Below are positions 13,391-25,162 of a DNA stretch of 64,000 nt, in pieces. The stretch is from Jackrogersella multiformis. Lineage: Eukaryota > Ascomycota > Sordariomycetes > Xylariales > Hypoxylaceae. The DNA is taken from contig CADCXD010000001.1 in assembly GCA_902806575.1 (NCBI GenBank), positions 2,604,001 through 2,668,000 on the forward strand. Direction: 5' to 3'. A program made the translations under genes and the position numbers. The first letter of the stretch is position 1. Each line of letters starts with the position of its first letter. The notes beneath the pieces were generated by a model. That model did no database searches. It was not told where the DNA came from and saw only the letters and a list, made by a program, of their open reading frames with translations.

Positions 13391-16389
13391 CTTGGCGACG
13401 GCAAAGGGGAAAGGGAAACAAGTAACGACCGGGACGCGCAGGTTATCCTTCGCAGATTATTCCTGAGGCGATTCGCACGTCTAGCCCTCTCCGCATTCCG
13501 TTGGATCCCACGATGACTACACTAGATAGATAGGTAGAAGACGAAACAGGCGTCTTCCCGGGAGATGGTAAAAGAAAGAAAAAGGGAAAATGAGTGATGA
13601 AAAGGAACGCAGGTCTTAGAGGGCCAAGACAAACTTGAGGGAGACTGGAGTGGAGGGTACTTGTGATTATTACCAGTTACCAGGAGTCCAGGACTCGAGA
13701 TGAGCAAAAACTGGATTGGGACTCCACTATAAAAAAAGAATGACGGAATCTCCTATTTGGTGGGCTAGCCCGGTCTTGAAGCGAGGAACGACCCTCTTGT
13801 AAATGATTGCACCCCACCTGCCCACCAACGTCGACATGGGAAGGTAGCTTCTACAACGTAGTGGGTTAGGGCCCTGGCCAATTCTTGCTCTTTCCGTCCA
13901 ATGCCCCGGCAGGTACGCCAATACATACTTGGTAATTAGAGCACCCATACCGAACAAACTGCCCAGGTGACAGGCATTACCTACTACACTACACTAGGTA
14001 GGTATCTACCTACCAGTGTAGGTATGGTAAGGTAGCCTACCTACCCCTAGGTACTTGATCTAATTCGCTAAACTGACGAACTCCTCTTTAGCCATTCAAA
14101 TTTAAGATTTAGCTTAAGGGCGTTTTTAAGGGAATTGTAATCTACCTAGGTACCTAGGGTATCTCGTCTCCTTTTCGGTATACAAATTTTATGTACATCT
14201 ACATCTACATCTGCATCTAGTAAGTATAAATATACCAACTGCACGTTAGCTGCGGTATCCCTGCTCTCATAGGATTTAGACGTTGTGCGCATACATACAA
14301 TGTATGTAAGACGGGAACATTGACCTAGGTACCCCCTTATGCATTGCATATGGTTTGCGATTTTACTTACATGTAATCTGTAGGTATCATTGGATTGCTC
14401 TCCCAATTTGGGAGGTACTGCATAAATGATCACCTTCAATGCATCAGGGACTTTACATATGCTAGGTATGTACGCATTCAGGTAGTCAAATTCATTCCAT
14501 AGGGACGTAGATAGACAATGCACTATATGTATCATCACATGAGGCTCTGCAACGGGGGAAAAAGCCACCCCCACACGCGAATTATTGAAGAAGTAACCTG
14601 GCTTTGAGAATCATTCCCTTTGGGTTAGATAGCTATAAAATCTACATACCTGACGGCACAGAATCTTATTAAGCTTACCTTGCGCCGTAGAAATACATTA
14701 GTACAGTTATTATCGTTATCATCAACATGGCAAACACATGCACGTAAGGTACCTAGGTAGGTATGATAAGACTTACCTACATAGGATGGATGCCCATCTT
14801 CCCCGTTTAAAGGATCGAGCAGGGGTAGTATCGCTTAGCCTGATACTATGTATGTACCCCAATTAAAATTAGCGCCAGTCAGAATCCTACACTAGAAATT
14901 GACTCCCAAAATCTACCTAGGTACTCATAGGTAATACCTAGGTATTCTCCAATAAGCGGTATAGGGGTGGATTCTGTAAAATCGTTGATTTCGAACGAAC
15001 ACAATGCACAATACACTACCCTTAAATAAATTTCCGACCTTGTTGTTCTATATAATCATTCATATCTAAATAAAGACCAAAAGTTATAGATAGCGTGGCT
15101 TCTTAGTCTTAGTGTAGGTAGTACAACTATTAGTGTACACTACAAGTTGAGATTAGAGTCTAAGCCGCCCCCTAACGCTATTGGTACCTACCAAGGTAGG
15201 TATGTACTACCTAGTAGTATGTGCACTACACGTGAACGGTTTCCATCCATGTCGTGACACCGTGACATGGGTTCCTCGGTGCAGCTTTTAGGCGGGAATT
15301 TCGCCCGAACTGGCCGATCTAGGTGCTTCTACAGCAAATCGGGATTAGGTAATTAGCGTCAACAGATCGCATGCTTAATGTAAGTCCCTGTGAATTTAAG
15401 TGGTTGGTTGTGTGGTACAATCAACACATCTAGGTACATAGAAGGTACCAACCGTAGAAGTGTAACCAGATCAAACTTGAAGTACTTGCATAGGTACTAT
15501 TCATGTATCCCATTGACCGGTATAATGTTACAATTGCTACAAATCACTAAGAATAGCTCTAAGTACAACTGAGTATAACCAACGAGACTTGTCTCTTTGG
15601 GAGGGACATTACAAATAAGTGGATATACAAAGTTATTGTAGGTAGTTGTTGTTATCATTAGGCGACTTTTCCTTAATCTACAGACAAATCTTCAAATGTC
15701 TATCGTAAGGAGAATTTCACTGTTTAATGATAAGTTCCTCAAAGCAGCTGCTTACTAGAGCAAGTAAGAGCTTAAAGCTACCACTCTAAGAGTGCATCGG
15801 ACCAATCAATATATAAATCCCATTCAAGTAAATCTGACGCTATATTAGCTATTAAGGTGGTACCAATAATTTAAATATTATTTACAGGCTTAAGTGGTAT
15901 GGTGATGTTATACTGCAGATTTCTATGGGGTCATGTGACATCCTTTTGAGTCACCATACCTATATTTGGCCTATACACTGAATGGGTGGATAATTACCTA
16001 GGTGCTAAGTGCCTATTCGCTTTAAGAAAAAAGTATAGAAAAAGGTAAAGAGATAGTGGTTGAGTTTTGGTTTCAAAGTAACTAGCAACATCCAAAGGTC
16101 TTCATATAGGCATGTTTTGTCTACTTGCGAGTTTATGAGGTAGGTATGTAAACGTGGGGCTATTGACCGCTCTACCACGATGTCTCAATAGGTACCCAAT
16201 GTATGACGACCTATCTAGGGTACCTTAGGTAGTTACCTAGGTAGGTATGTAACCTTTATCGCATAAACTTGCCAGCCATGAAATCATACCCTTCCCACCG
16301 CTTTCTATATATGTATATTAGTCTCGCTCGCTAACCTGAGAAAAACGCAGGCTATGCCAATAGTAGAGTAGCAACTCATTCGCACTACT
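13391..16389. repeat. 3 kb intergenic region dense in TACCTAGGTA words
   Basis: No supported gene lies here. Palindromic CCTAGG/TACCTAGGTA words recur at about 13990-14055, 14142-14158, 14745-14765, 14916-14945, 15180-15212, 15995-16005 and 16195-16250, often in runs with TAGGTAGGTA. The right part should hold the 3' region of the AFG1-like gene and the left part the promoter of the DUF3405 gene. The open frame at 14146-14574 (minus) is made largely of repeat words and is not believed. Confidence 0.7.
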
Positions 16390-18104
16390 TCACATACTGT
16401 CCTCCATCTGTCGACTACGAGCCTTTGCCCAGCCGTCCCTCTCCTGCTTTCCTCCCGACTGTTCCAGGCCCATGCCGCGCTCGACCCATTCTTGACTGGA
16501 CATCTCAGTTAGTCGCGAGAGCGCTCGCGCAAATGCAAAGCGCTCCTCGTCCCCAGAGAAGAGACTCGAGCTCTTAAGCTGATCGATGTTGCTGTTCATG
16601 TCCTCCAGCATGTGCTGCATGGCATGGCTGGTGGACTCGTCATCGTCATCGTCCACGGTCTTCCCATCCCTTTTCAAGGACTCTCTTAATTCTTGGGGCG
16701 AGATAAAAAGCTCCGTCAACGGGACGGCTGTCGTGAGGACGAGCCGGGCACGGGACTCGTACACGGCGTCGATGAAGGTAATGAATCGTCTTGCGAGGTC
16801 ACGTTCCCGGAAGGTCATGCCGGGCACGTCGGAGATAATAAACGCATCGTAGCAGCGCATCAGCTCGATGTAGTCGGCAGCACCCGTCGCGCGGCCGATC
16901 AGCTCTTGGAAAGTGAACCAAGCGCAGCGACCACTAACTCTCGGGACGTGGATGTCGCGACCCCAAACCTTCTGGGTTTCCGACCGAGGCTCTAGTGTGT
17001 CTGGGTCGCCTAGAAAGCGGAGCCATTTATCTATGTGCGACGCCGCATGGCTGTCAAGCGGTGTGTGGTAAACACCAGACGGGGGCCTCGGGATTTTCCG
17101 GTAATCAGTAGAGGAGTCAAGGTTTATGACATGCAGTCGTGATTTAAGGAGGTGTATCGCCGGGATAAAAGATTCTCGCTGTATTCCGTTCTTATAGAGC
17201 TCATCAGGGTGGCGGTTCGAAGTCGTAACGAGGACAACCCCGTGAGACATCAGTGATTCTAAAAGCCTTCGCAGGATCATCGCATCAGCTACGTCGGTGC
17301 ACTGGAACTCGTCGAAGCACAGTACATTTCCCTGCTCTGCGATGTCTGCCGCTACGAACGGGACCGCATCTATGTCGTTTCCATGATCCATCTTCATACG
17401 ATGCAACCTCTTGTGTACGTCTTGCATGAAATTATGGAAATGTATTCTCGTCTTCGACTGGACAGAACTCGGTAATGTGTCGAAGAATAGGTCCATCAAC
17501 ATGGTCTTCCCGCTCCCGACATCACCGTACAAGTACAAGCCCCGCGGTAGATCATCCGGAATCTCTTGTATGACCTTGGTGCTTGGCTTCGGCCCGAACC
17601 AGGAGAATAATGATTTTGTAGGAGGCTTTAAGGACTCGAAGTTCGGATGTATAACCGGTTGCGCTCGGTAATGGACGAGGTCGTTGTGTAAATTTTGTAA
17701 ATTTTGTATAATTCCGCGCTGGTGCTGATCCTCTCGTAGGCGGCCTTCTTTAACCCGTCGGTCGTATTCTTGAATTGGCCCATGGCTATCGGTTACTTGG
17801 ACTATCCAAGAAGTTTAGAGAGGGGGCCACACAAGGTTATGCCGGTATCCTCACCTTTCTCTGTGTTGGCTGTGGAAACAGTTGCTAATTGTCTGAATCT
17901 GCCTGGCGAGAAAATGAATTGTGTCGAAACGGAAGACGGGGCCCTACGACCTGTTATTGGAGATATGGTCACATTCTCTTGTCTCTCACGTGCCCGTGAT
18001 AGTATTAGACATTGAGAACATATGCGACGTTTCGTCTCGAGTCTAACGATTGCCTGCGAAAGGGTAGGTCGCACGAGAGGGGTGTGAGGAAAGTAACAGC
18101 GCAT
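16390..18104 (-). CDS. AFG1: AFG1-type mitochondrial AAA+ ATPase
   Basis: Two exons, 18104-17855 and 17801-16390, about 553 residues; the intron splits a Val codon. The N-terminus is rich in Arg, Ser and Thr and nearly free of acid, as expected for a mitochondrial targeting sequence. The family hallmark GPIQEYDRRVKEGRLREDQ follows directly. Walker A is GDVGSGKT (about residue 176) and Walker B is LCFDEFQCTD (about 245), with the TTSNRHPDELYKNG sensor segment and QRESFIPAI. Afg1/LACE1 proteins act in the mitochondrial matrix in turnover and quality control of respiratory-chain subunits, including cytochrome oxidase subunits. A run of Asp near residues 460-470 (KTVDDDDDEST) is a low-complexity insertion. 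Length and motifs are typical. Confidence 0.93.
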
Positions 18105-19259
18105 TCTTTTTTTGCAGGTTCCTTCTTATAAAAATAGTATATCGAGAGGCTTTGGTACATCATAGGTACCTAGATAGTATAAGGTACCTGGTAGGTAGGT
18201 AACAATTCTAGAATATTAGGTGGCCACGTGTAACATAGTCGCAAAGAGTACTGCAAGAATTCAACGGCGGCTAGTTTAGCAATTGCTTCGTCCTAGTTTT
18301 AACTAAGTAGTGAGGTTTATTCAATGGGTTATTATAAGCTGGAGCACATGCGCAAATGGCGTCAGAGCATTATTTGACTACCTGGGTAGATAAATTGCCG
18401 GCAACGGCTGGAAGGATCCTTGCTGTAAGATTAGTTTATTGCTATCCCGAGGATTGTGCAATTACAGCGCATGCCTGCAATTTGACCGAGCTGCCGAGGC
18501 GGACTGTCCCTTATAAGAACGGGGCCGGACCAAGCCCGGCCTTTCTTAAATTCCCGATTATTGAATGCCTAGCATCTTTTCTCTTATGTCCTATTATATA
18601 TAATCTCTTCAAGATTTTTATATATGTATATATGTAACTTTATAGGGATAAGGTAGTCTTAAAGTCCTTTTATTAATATACCTAGGTAGTTAGTACATAA
18701 TCTTATAGAACATATACCTTATAAGATGTATTTGGCTAATTAAAGTGCAGTGTCCGTCAGGGCACAAGGCGAACTTTATGTGAAGCTAGTGCTAGTAAGT
18801 TCTCTATGTAAGCACCAGCCAACTCAAACAATAATCATCCATAAGAAATACACACTAAATTACCTAGGTACCTAGGTATATAAACAAGCTAGAATCGAAA
18901 CGACTTCAACATTCTACTAGCTTAGAGTCGGTCGTATCTAAAGTATCAATATGTCATATCCCATGAATGCTCATTCTTCTCCGAGTGAGATTCAATAGAG
19001 GTAAATATCTATAGGTACTTAAAACATTTTAAAACAGAAAATATGTATACTGTAATCGGTAATTGGTAATTGGTAGTCGGAATGTTGATTAATGGTTGGT
19101 GGAATACTTTAGATACCTAGGTACGTACATTTATGAGGCTCTCATTCAGTGGAGCGGAAAATAAGCTTGATCTTTGAGTCCCACCCTAAATAGGTACTCC
19201 GAGCAAATGGACCCACGTGATATCCGTAAATACCTAGGTACCTAGGTAGATAATCAGAT
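18105..19259. other. intergenic with scattered TACCTAGG words
   Basis: This should hold the promoter of the AFG1-type gene on its left. Repeat words lie at about 18165-18203, 18862-18880, 19112-19125 and 19232-19250. The open frame at 18356-18637 has no family features and is not believed. Confidence 0.6.
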
Positions 19260-20266
19260 TCAATTGTTGTTAGTCAGGAAGACAACATTCACCGCCGCAA
19301 AACTTCCCACAATGCGTATTAGCGAGTTATTTAGATCGGAGAGGAAAGCACTTACGCTGCTGTTGCCGCAAATACCTCTATCCTCCTTGCGTTTGTCATC
19401 AGCGCAAGCACGAGTGCAAAGAAAGCCGAGAAGATGATGATAATCCCCAACCTCATCAGGTTCGATTGCACGATGTATAGCACAACGATCGACAAGAGAG
19501 GAAGCACAGCCGCGACGATAGTCGTGATGATGTTAACGACCGAGCTGATTAAGGATTCTTCATAAGTGTAGAGCCCGTCTCCTACATCGGTAGAGTCAGC
19601 TGTCTTATTTGACCGTTAGCTATTAACAGGACACAGCTCGATCGATAACTCGGGTGCTTTTCATACGTACACGGAATTTAACACCGAAGACACGGTGATA
19701 CAGAGGAAACACAGTGTTTGTGATCCATCTAGACAGTGGATATGGTGGCACCCGAGGCTTTATGGCGATTAAGTCATTCTCAAGTCTCTGCTCCCAAGCC
19801 TTGTAGTCCAGCCCTCTTATCGGAAAACACCCCATGGATGGCCTCTCGAACCAACTGCGCAAGAATTCGAGATCATTCGAATTTGGGACATCGAGCTTCG
19901 ATATGTATGCCTGTTGAACCAGAGCCTCATCTAACGAATAGTTATAAAAGTGCCCTTTTCTCCTAGGTAAGGGTAAGCTCCCTTACTATATTCTTTAAGC
20001 TTGTTCCTTATATGGCAAACTTTCCCCCACTGCGCTCTTCCGGCTCGGCCTCTACCGTGAGCCAGCTTCCACCAATCTTCAACATATCCTTTCCGCTTGG
20101 GGTTGGCAGCATCCTGTTCTACTAATCTGTCGAGGCTTTCCTCGAGATGGATGATCTCGGCTTGCAGATAGAGCAGGTTTTGATAATTGAGCCGCTTGAA
20201 TCGCCGCAAGCTGGCAAATTCTTCATAGGTTCCCATCAGATGTGCAACTTTCGCATAGCCTTCCAT
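19260..20266 (-). CDS. DUF6594 membrane protein
   Basis: Four exons: 20266-19987, 19930-19673, 19599-19356 and 19302-19260, about 274 residues. The family pattern is clear: an N-terminal RRFKRLNYQNLLYLQAEIIH segment, then EYNEALVQQAYISKL (created across intron 1), RPSMGCFPIRGLD, and a C-terminal hydrophobic block of two to three helices ending in RIEVFAATAAFAAVNVVF. DUF6594 proteins are common accessory proteins of filamentous ascomycetes with no proven function; the coiled-coil-plus-membrane layout suggests a membrane-located regulator (inference). Intron 2 is the uncertain point: donor gtgtac at 19672 with branch-like gctaac is needed to keep frame, while the stronger gtacgt two bases further breaks it. 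The last exon encodes only 13 residues. Confidence 0.82.
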
Positions 20267-20881
20267 GATCTACGATGATTTTGGTTGTGAAGTAAATTGA
20301 AAGTTTTGCCATTGATGTATGTCTTGGATTGTCCCGGCACAAAGCCTATGTGGCAGGCAGTGCGCCCGCTTAATTTTAGCCTGCATGGCTACCTGGGTAG
20401 TAAATCGCCCGATAAATCGTCAATGACCTACCAGCCCATCGTGAGGTTGGGTTGAGAGGCGTTCTAGAAGGCTTTTTAGCAGATCAACCCAGGGACCCAG
20501 AGCCTCGTCCTTTATCGCACAATATATAAACCAACGTGGCATCCAGTTGCTCTTAAAAGCATACCCCCCCTTCTTCCCCCTCCTTAGGAATTACGTCCTC
20601 TCATTCGTGCAGCAAAGTGCAATTTTTCATGCCTAAACCTACCTAGATACACACGTAGTGAGGCTACATCAAAATATAATGGCACCCAATCCCAGGACGA
20701 GTCACCGTAATGACGGCTATCTCCAATCAGGGTCTAGCAGGTATTTAATCCCATTACCTCCCGCAGACCTAATTACATTAACTCTCCAGGTTCCGAAGTT
20801 GTTAGGTGGTTGCCAACGCAGCAATTCCAATCACACTGGTACCAAAGCCCATACCTGTGTATGTACACGTGTCCGAACAAT
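20267..20881. promoter_or_regulatory. divergent promoter region with C/T-rich tract
   Basis: This is the shared upstream region of the minus-strand DUF6594 gene and the plus-strand gene at 20882. A pyrimidine tract (a run of C followed by ttcttccccctcc) lies at about 20562-20583, a common core-promoter element of filamentous fungi near transcription starts. No specific operator was recognised. Confidence 0.4.
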
Positions 20882-21875
20882 ATGGCGAGCATCGAAGATT
20901 CCTACAAGAAAGACTATGATATTACGGAGAAGGATGTGGAGGAATTCCATCAGAGAAGGATTGATTTGGAGAACATGAAAGCAATCGGTGCAATCTACCG
21001 CCGTGGTCATCTAACGTACAAGGACGAAAAGATAGCTGAGATGCTCCAGAAGAAGAAGAAGGAAGAGGTATGATAGCAAGCTAAGCTAGTATTTGATTCA
21101 AAAAACAAGAACTCTTATCTAATACTAATTAATAACTTATAGGAGCAGAGGAAGAATGAAGAAAAGGAAAAAGAAAAGGAAAATAAATGGGTTGAGATTC
21201 TGAACCACTTAAATGGAAACTCTCAGGTGATCGAAGTTATTCGGGACAGATGCTCTCCCGTCAACTTTGTCCCAGCTCGTACCGTGGCGTATTACAGCCT
21301 TACAACTTACCAGATAGAGCCCACACAATTCGGCGATGTGTTCGGCAACGAGTTTACCTGTGACAAGCAGGCCGATGTTCACTGAAAGGGCACGACAGAC
21401 GAGATGAGAGTCGCTCGTTTCTATGTGGTCCCAGATGATTCGCCTATCGAGCACGCTCTTGTCGGAAAGGAGTTTGACGATTCCTTCGGCAGCTTCTGTA
21501 AGCCTCTTCAATCATTTTCTTCTTCTTTCCTCCTCTTGATAACTCCTGACAGCAGTCCTATCGACTAGTTAATATAAGTAATGAGTCACTGCTCACAATT
21601 TAATAGTGCTTGATACGAAACCGCAAAAGTTGGTGGCCTACACAACACAGAAGCCAAAAACAGTAGGTACGCGACGAGTCCAAGGCTGTGCAAACGTAAG
21701 CTAATACTCGGGGTCTTAGTCTGCCGAAGAAAAACAAATCCAGGCGATGCGTAAGAACGTAGAAGATCAAGTCGCCAAGTCGAAGCAGGAAAAGATTATG
21801 CACGAACAGAAAAAGGCAGAGAAGGTCGGTAAATCGTCATCCTCCAAGTCGCAGAGTTATTTTTTCAAGAAGTGA
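20882..21875 (+). CDS. charged coiled-coil protein, unrecognised, with in-frame TGA
   Basis: A four-exon model, 20882-21067, 21143-21497, 21607-21662 and 21720-21875, keeps one frame to a stop with good splice sites, but exon 2 contains a TGA at 21383-21385. The product would be about 250 residues: an acidic/basic N-terminus (MASIEDSYKKDYDITEKD), a Lys/Glu-rich coiled coil across exons 1-2, a middle part (ARFYVVPDDSPIEHALVGKE), and a Lys/Glu-rich tail ending SYFFKK. I do not recognise the family. The TGA could be removed by an extra intron (a weak gtgttc donor near 21331 to an aaag acceptor near 21388 keeps phase), could be a real disabling mutation, or could be read through. The normal reading after the TGA argues against old decay. 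Confidence 0.55.
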
Positions 21876-22828
21876 GCAATGGTACGAGATATGTAGAATT
21901 ATAAACTTGGTGGGTTAAAGAGAGACGAAATTTTTATTGTTTTATTTTTATATCGGTCGGGGAAGGATGGCAATGAAAGTCGAGATACACTACATAACGG
22001 AATATCTATGATATTGTTTTATTGTTTTAAGTCTTCCCGTTTCAGGTTCGAATACCTTTAAAATTATCTACCTATCTACCTAGGTAGTTACCTAGTGTAG
22101 ATGGGTAATAGGCAGGTGGGTACTACCTATTACGTACATACCTAGGTACCGGTAAGCCCAGATCGACAAAGCTGGGGATAGTGGGGGTATCCATAGATGA
22201 CGATAGATATTAGGGACGTTCCTGAATCCTACCTTACGTAGGTATATGTAGTTCAGTGGATATTCCGCGCGCCCCTCTATACCTACCTAAGGTATTCCCT
22301 AAAATCGCATTTGCATTTGGCAGTTGGATTATCAACTTCAAGAAATCTAACCATTTACCTTGTTTGTCCTTTCACCACTAACTTCCTTTTTTTCTTCTTC
22401 CCCTTACTTAGAACTTTCATTTATAAACTGCTTAAACCTACCATAATCGATTCCCATCGAGGCTAGCATGATAATTGCTTCACCCTCCCGAGAAATAGTC
22501 GACCGTTCCCTTATTTTTGCGTTGCGACCATCGACTCTCACACCAATCCCACACGACACAGCCAACTTCGGCTTTCCGTGTAGTTCTATTCCTAAACAGC
22601 TTTCGCGATCTTTTACCCCGCGAACCTTCTATGCCTTTGTCGCTACCTACCTTTTCTAGGTAGGACCCAGGTAGTCAGTCGCTAGGCACCGTATTGCTCT
22701 CGATGTTGTTTAACTACCCCCGGGAGCGAGAAATCTGCGTCGCATTGAATCGGAATCGACTAAGCGACTAGTCAGTCAAATGAATGGGTGCCGTTTCTGC
22801 GGCCCTGTCCAAATTTGGCGCATAACCT
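21876..22828. other. intergenic with TACCTAGG cluster
   Basis: A repeat cluster lies at about 22068-22150. A pyrimidine-rich stretch at about 22380-22410 (ttcctttttttcttcttcc) may be a core promoter for the gene starting at 22829. No coding frame is supported. Confidence 0.5.
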
Positions 22829-24030
22829 ATGGAAGACATCCAACGGGTTATAATAAAGGCCGCGCTAAACCACGCAATCGAGAAGGAGAATAAAACATTC
22901 AACTCTATATGGGACGTCTTCAAATTCCTCGAGAAAGAACATATAAGCACAGAAAACATCCGTAGGAATTTCGATGAGATCGAAGGCATCTGGAAAGGGT
23001 TAACTTGCCTTCTCCCTCCGACTCCATCGAGCGCTCAAGCCCAAGACTTCGACGACGATAACGAAAACCCGCAGAGTAATGACCAAACAACGGAATGCAT
23101 AAAGGCCCCTATTTTCGATGAAGATGTAAATGTGGCCCTCCTAGCCAAGCCCTCTTGAGAGATACTAACGTAATTCCCCAACAGGCCGAGATATCAGCCG
23201 TGTCGATTACCTTACCCCAAAATGGAAAGTTTGGCCATGCAAACACAAAACGATGTAAAGGGATTGATAGTTATATCAATATCAGAACCGTACATCAGAA
23301 CCGGCTTGATAGGGAAGAAGATGGCACAGTGATCGTTTCGTGGAAATGCCAGAAATACCAGCAGGAAGCCGACCAAACTTTTCGCCATACCCGATGTATA
23401 GTGTTGGAAGATGAAAATGCCGAGGCGATGAGAGTGGACATTCTTTTCGGGGATGAATATGAAGCTGGCGTTACATACCCTCAACCAGCCTCGATACCGA
23501 TAAATGGACATACCATGCCTACCATGCCACAAACGATACAGCCTCAGGCAACAGGTCCATTTACAGCCGGAGGTACCGCTAGTAATGGAATCATGGCTCC
23601 GTTTGGTAATGCGCCTGTTATCATACAGACTACCATTATAACGTCCCCAAATGGTATGCCACCAAACTGTATGCCACCAGACTGTATGCCAATAGGTTCT
23701 CTTTTTTCATATCCAATGTTTAATTGCATGGGACCAAACCAAATAATGAGCAACGGCGTGCTTCCCTTGGGAGCGGAGTACCCGATGAACTTGAGGGGAG
23801 GTAATATCGCACCCACGCCAGGGTTTGGCTATCCAAATGTAGCTAGGCCGACTGCATACTATCCGACTGAAAATATGAGCAGCTCAAGTTCTGTTGGCTG
23901 TGTATCCCATGGTCCTACCCCCGGCCGCCAAGGGAAAAGGAAAGCTCAAGACGACGCCGCGGTTTACGAAAGCACGAAACGCCCACAGACTACATATGGC
24001 CCATATGCTGGTCAAAGAGGCGATCAGTAG
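22829..24030 (+). CDS. unrecognised protein with Met/Pro/Asn-rich C-terminal half
   Basis: Two exons, 22829-23125 and 23185-24030, about 380 residues; the intron has donor gtaaat, branch actaac and acceptor acag and keeps phase. The N-terminal 60 residues look helical (IQRVIIKAALNHAIEKENK...FKFLEKEHISTENIRRNF), followed by an acidic linker. A central globular-looking part contains YINIRTVHQNRLDREEDG and VSWKCQKYQQEADQTFRH. The last 200 residues are low complexity with many Met, Pro, Gly and Asn and a short repeat (NGMPPNCMPPDCMP). A basic GRQGKRKAQDD near the end may be a nuclear localisation signal. I recognise no domain. It could be a lineage-specific nuclear protein. The intron and long frame make it likely to be real. 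Confidence 0.6.
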
Positions 24031-25162
24031 TCAGCCAACGTTTTCATATTTCTTTTGAGGATTCATGTCTCATAGGCGTTCAAACATGGCCGCGATGGTT
24101 GATATTTTGCATCTAGAGGGACGGTATATAAGTAGCATACCAGTGGCGTATCGGCGTTCTTTCTTTCTTGAATATTGGGATATCTTTTGTTTTATTCTTT
24201 TTGGGGGGATATGGTGTTAGGGTGGAGGTTTCTGTGGCCTACTTATAGGCAAGGCAAGGCGTTACCAAGATATCAAGAGGATTGGCCCGCTGTATTTATG
24301 CCTAACGTGGTCCACGAGGACCTAAAGGATTGACGAGTCACAACAGGATTGGGACGTTTCTTACATGCTCGTATATTTATCATGATATCCAGACAAACAA
24401 ACTTCAATCTATTTATTGCCTTGTGCGACGCATCAGGATTCGGGATTGCTCACTTCCAATTGCAGCACAGACAATTTACTGGCGGTGTGCTGCCGCTATA
24501 TGAGGTACCTGGGATACATTATAGGTAGGCACCTAGGTATATGTACGTACCTATTCTTACACACGGTGTAAATGTTTTAAATACGGTGTACACTGTATCC
24601 AAAACTGACCTTCCACCTTTCACGGTGCTTTTTGAGATCCTTATTTAGATCCTTATTTAGATCCTTATTCAGATCCTTATTCAGATCCCGCTCAACCCTT
24701 TTCCTCATCACGTTTCCTATGTTACATACACTAGATAATATCTGTTCTTTCAAGTCTTGATGGCCTACGTTATTAAAGACTATATTACGGAGGTTAGCTT
24801 ACGGGAAAGTATACAGGGGAGGTAGAAAGACAAAGACGATTCTCTGTATAGCTGCATGACGCTTCATCGCCATACAAACGTCTTCCAACAGCTTGACATC
24901 CAATTGTCACGACTAGATATAATAAGGCAACTAGGGATAAACATTGACTACCTAGGAAAAGTCCAGAGTCAGATAAAGGTTTAAATCATGTCATAGGACC
25001 AGGACGATTTCACCGTAAGGTACCAAAGGGAAGAAAATACGGACTTATGAACGCGCCAGGCCACTGTGATAAGGCCAAGGCCAAGAGGGTGAATTGGCTA
25101 AGAGTCGTGACAAGAAGGTATAGAGAAAAGGGGTTGAATGCTTATTCGGCCTTCTTCCTCTC
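24031..25162. other. intergenic holding a short tandem repeat
   Basis: This is the convergent region between the unrecognised protein gene (plus) and the four-domain fusion gene (minus). It contains the 12-bp tandem repeat listed separately and a TACCTAGG cluster at about 24505-24555. No gene was seen. Confidence 0.6.
24635..24688. repeat. 12-bp tandem repeat, 4.5 copies
   Basis: The unit agatccttattt occurs four times in tandem (two copies end in ttt, two in ttc), followed by a partial unit agatcc. It is a perfect-looking small minisatellite in non-coding DNA. Confidence 0.9.

Noticed and set aside
13727..13957. 76-codon minus-strand frame
   Set aside because: It lies upstream of the DUF3405 start in repeat-rich DNA; no family features.
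14146..14574. 142-codon minus-strand frame
   Set aside because: It is composed mainly of repeat words and a CATCTA run; no domain, no homolog recognised.
22045..22056. GGTTCGAATACC, a tRNA B-box-like word
   Set aside because: No matching A-box, acceptor stem or anticodon arm can be folded around it.
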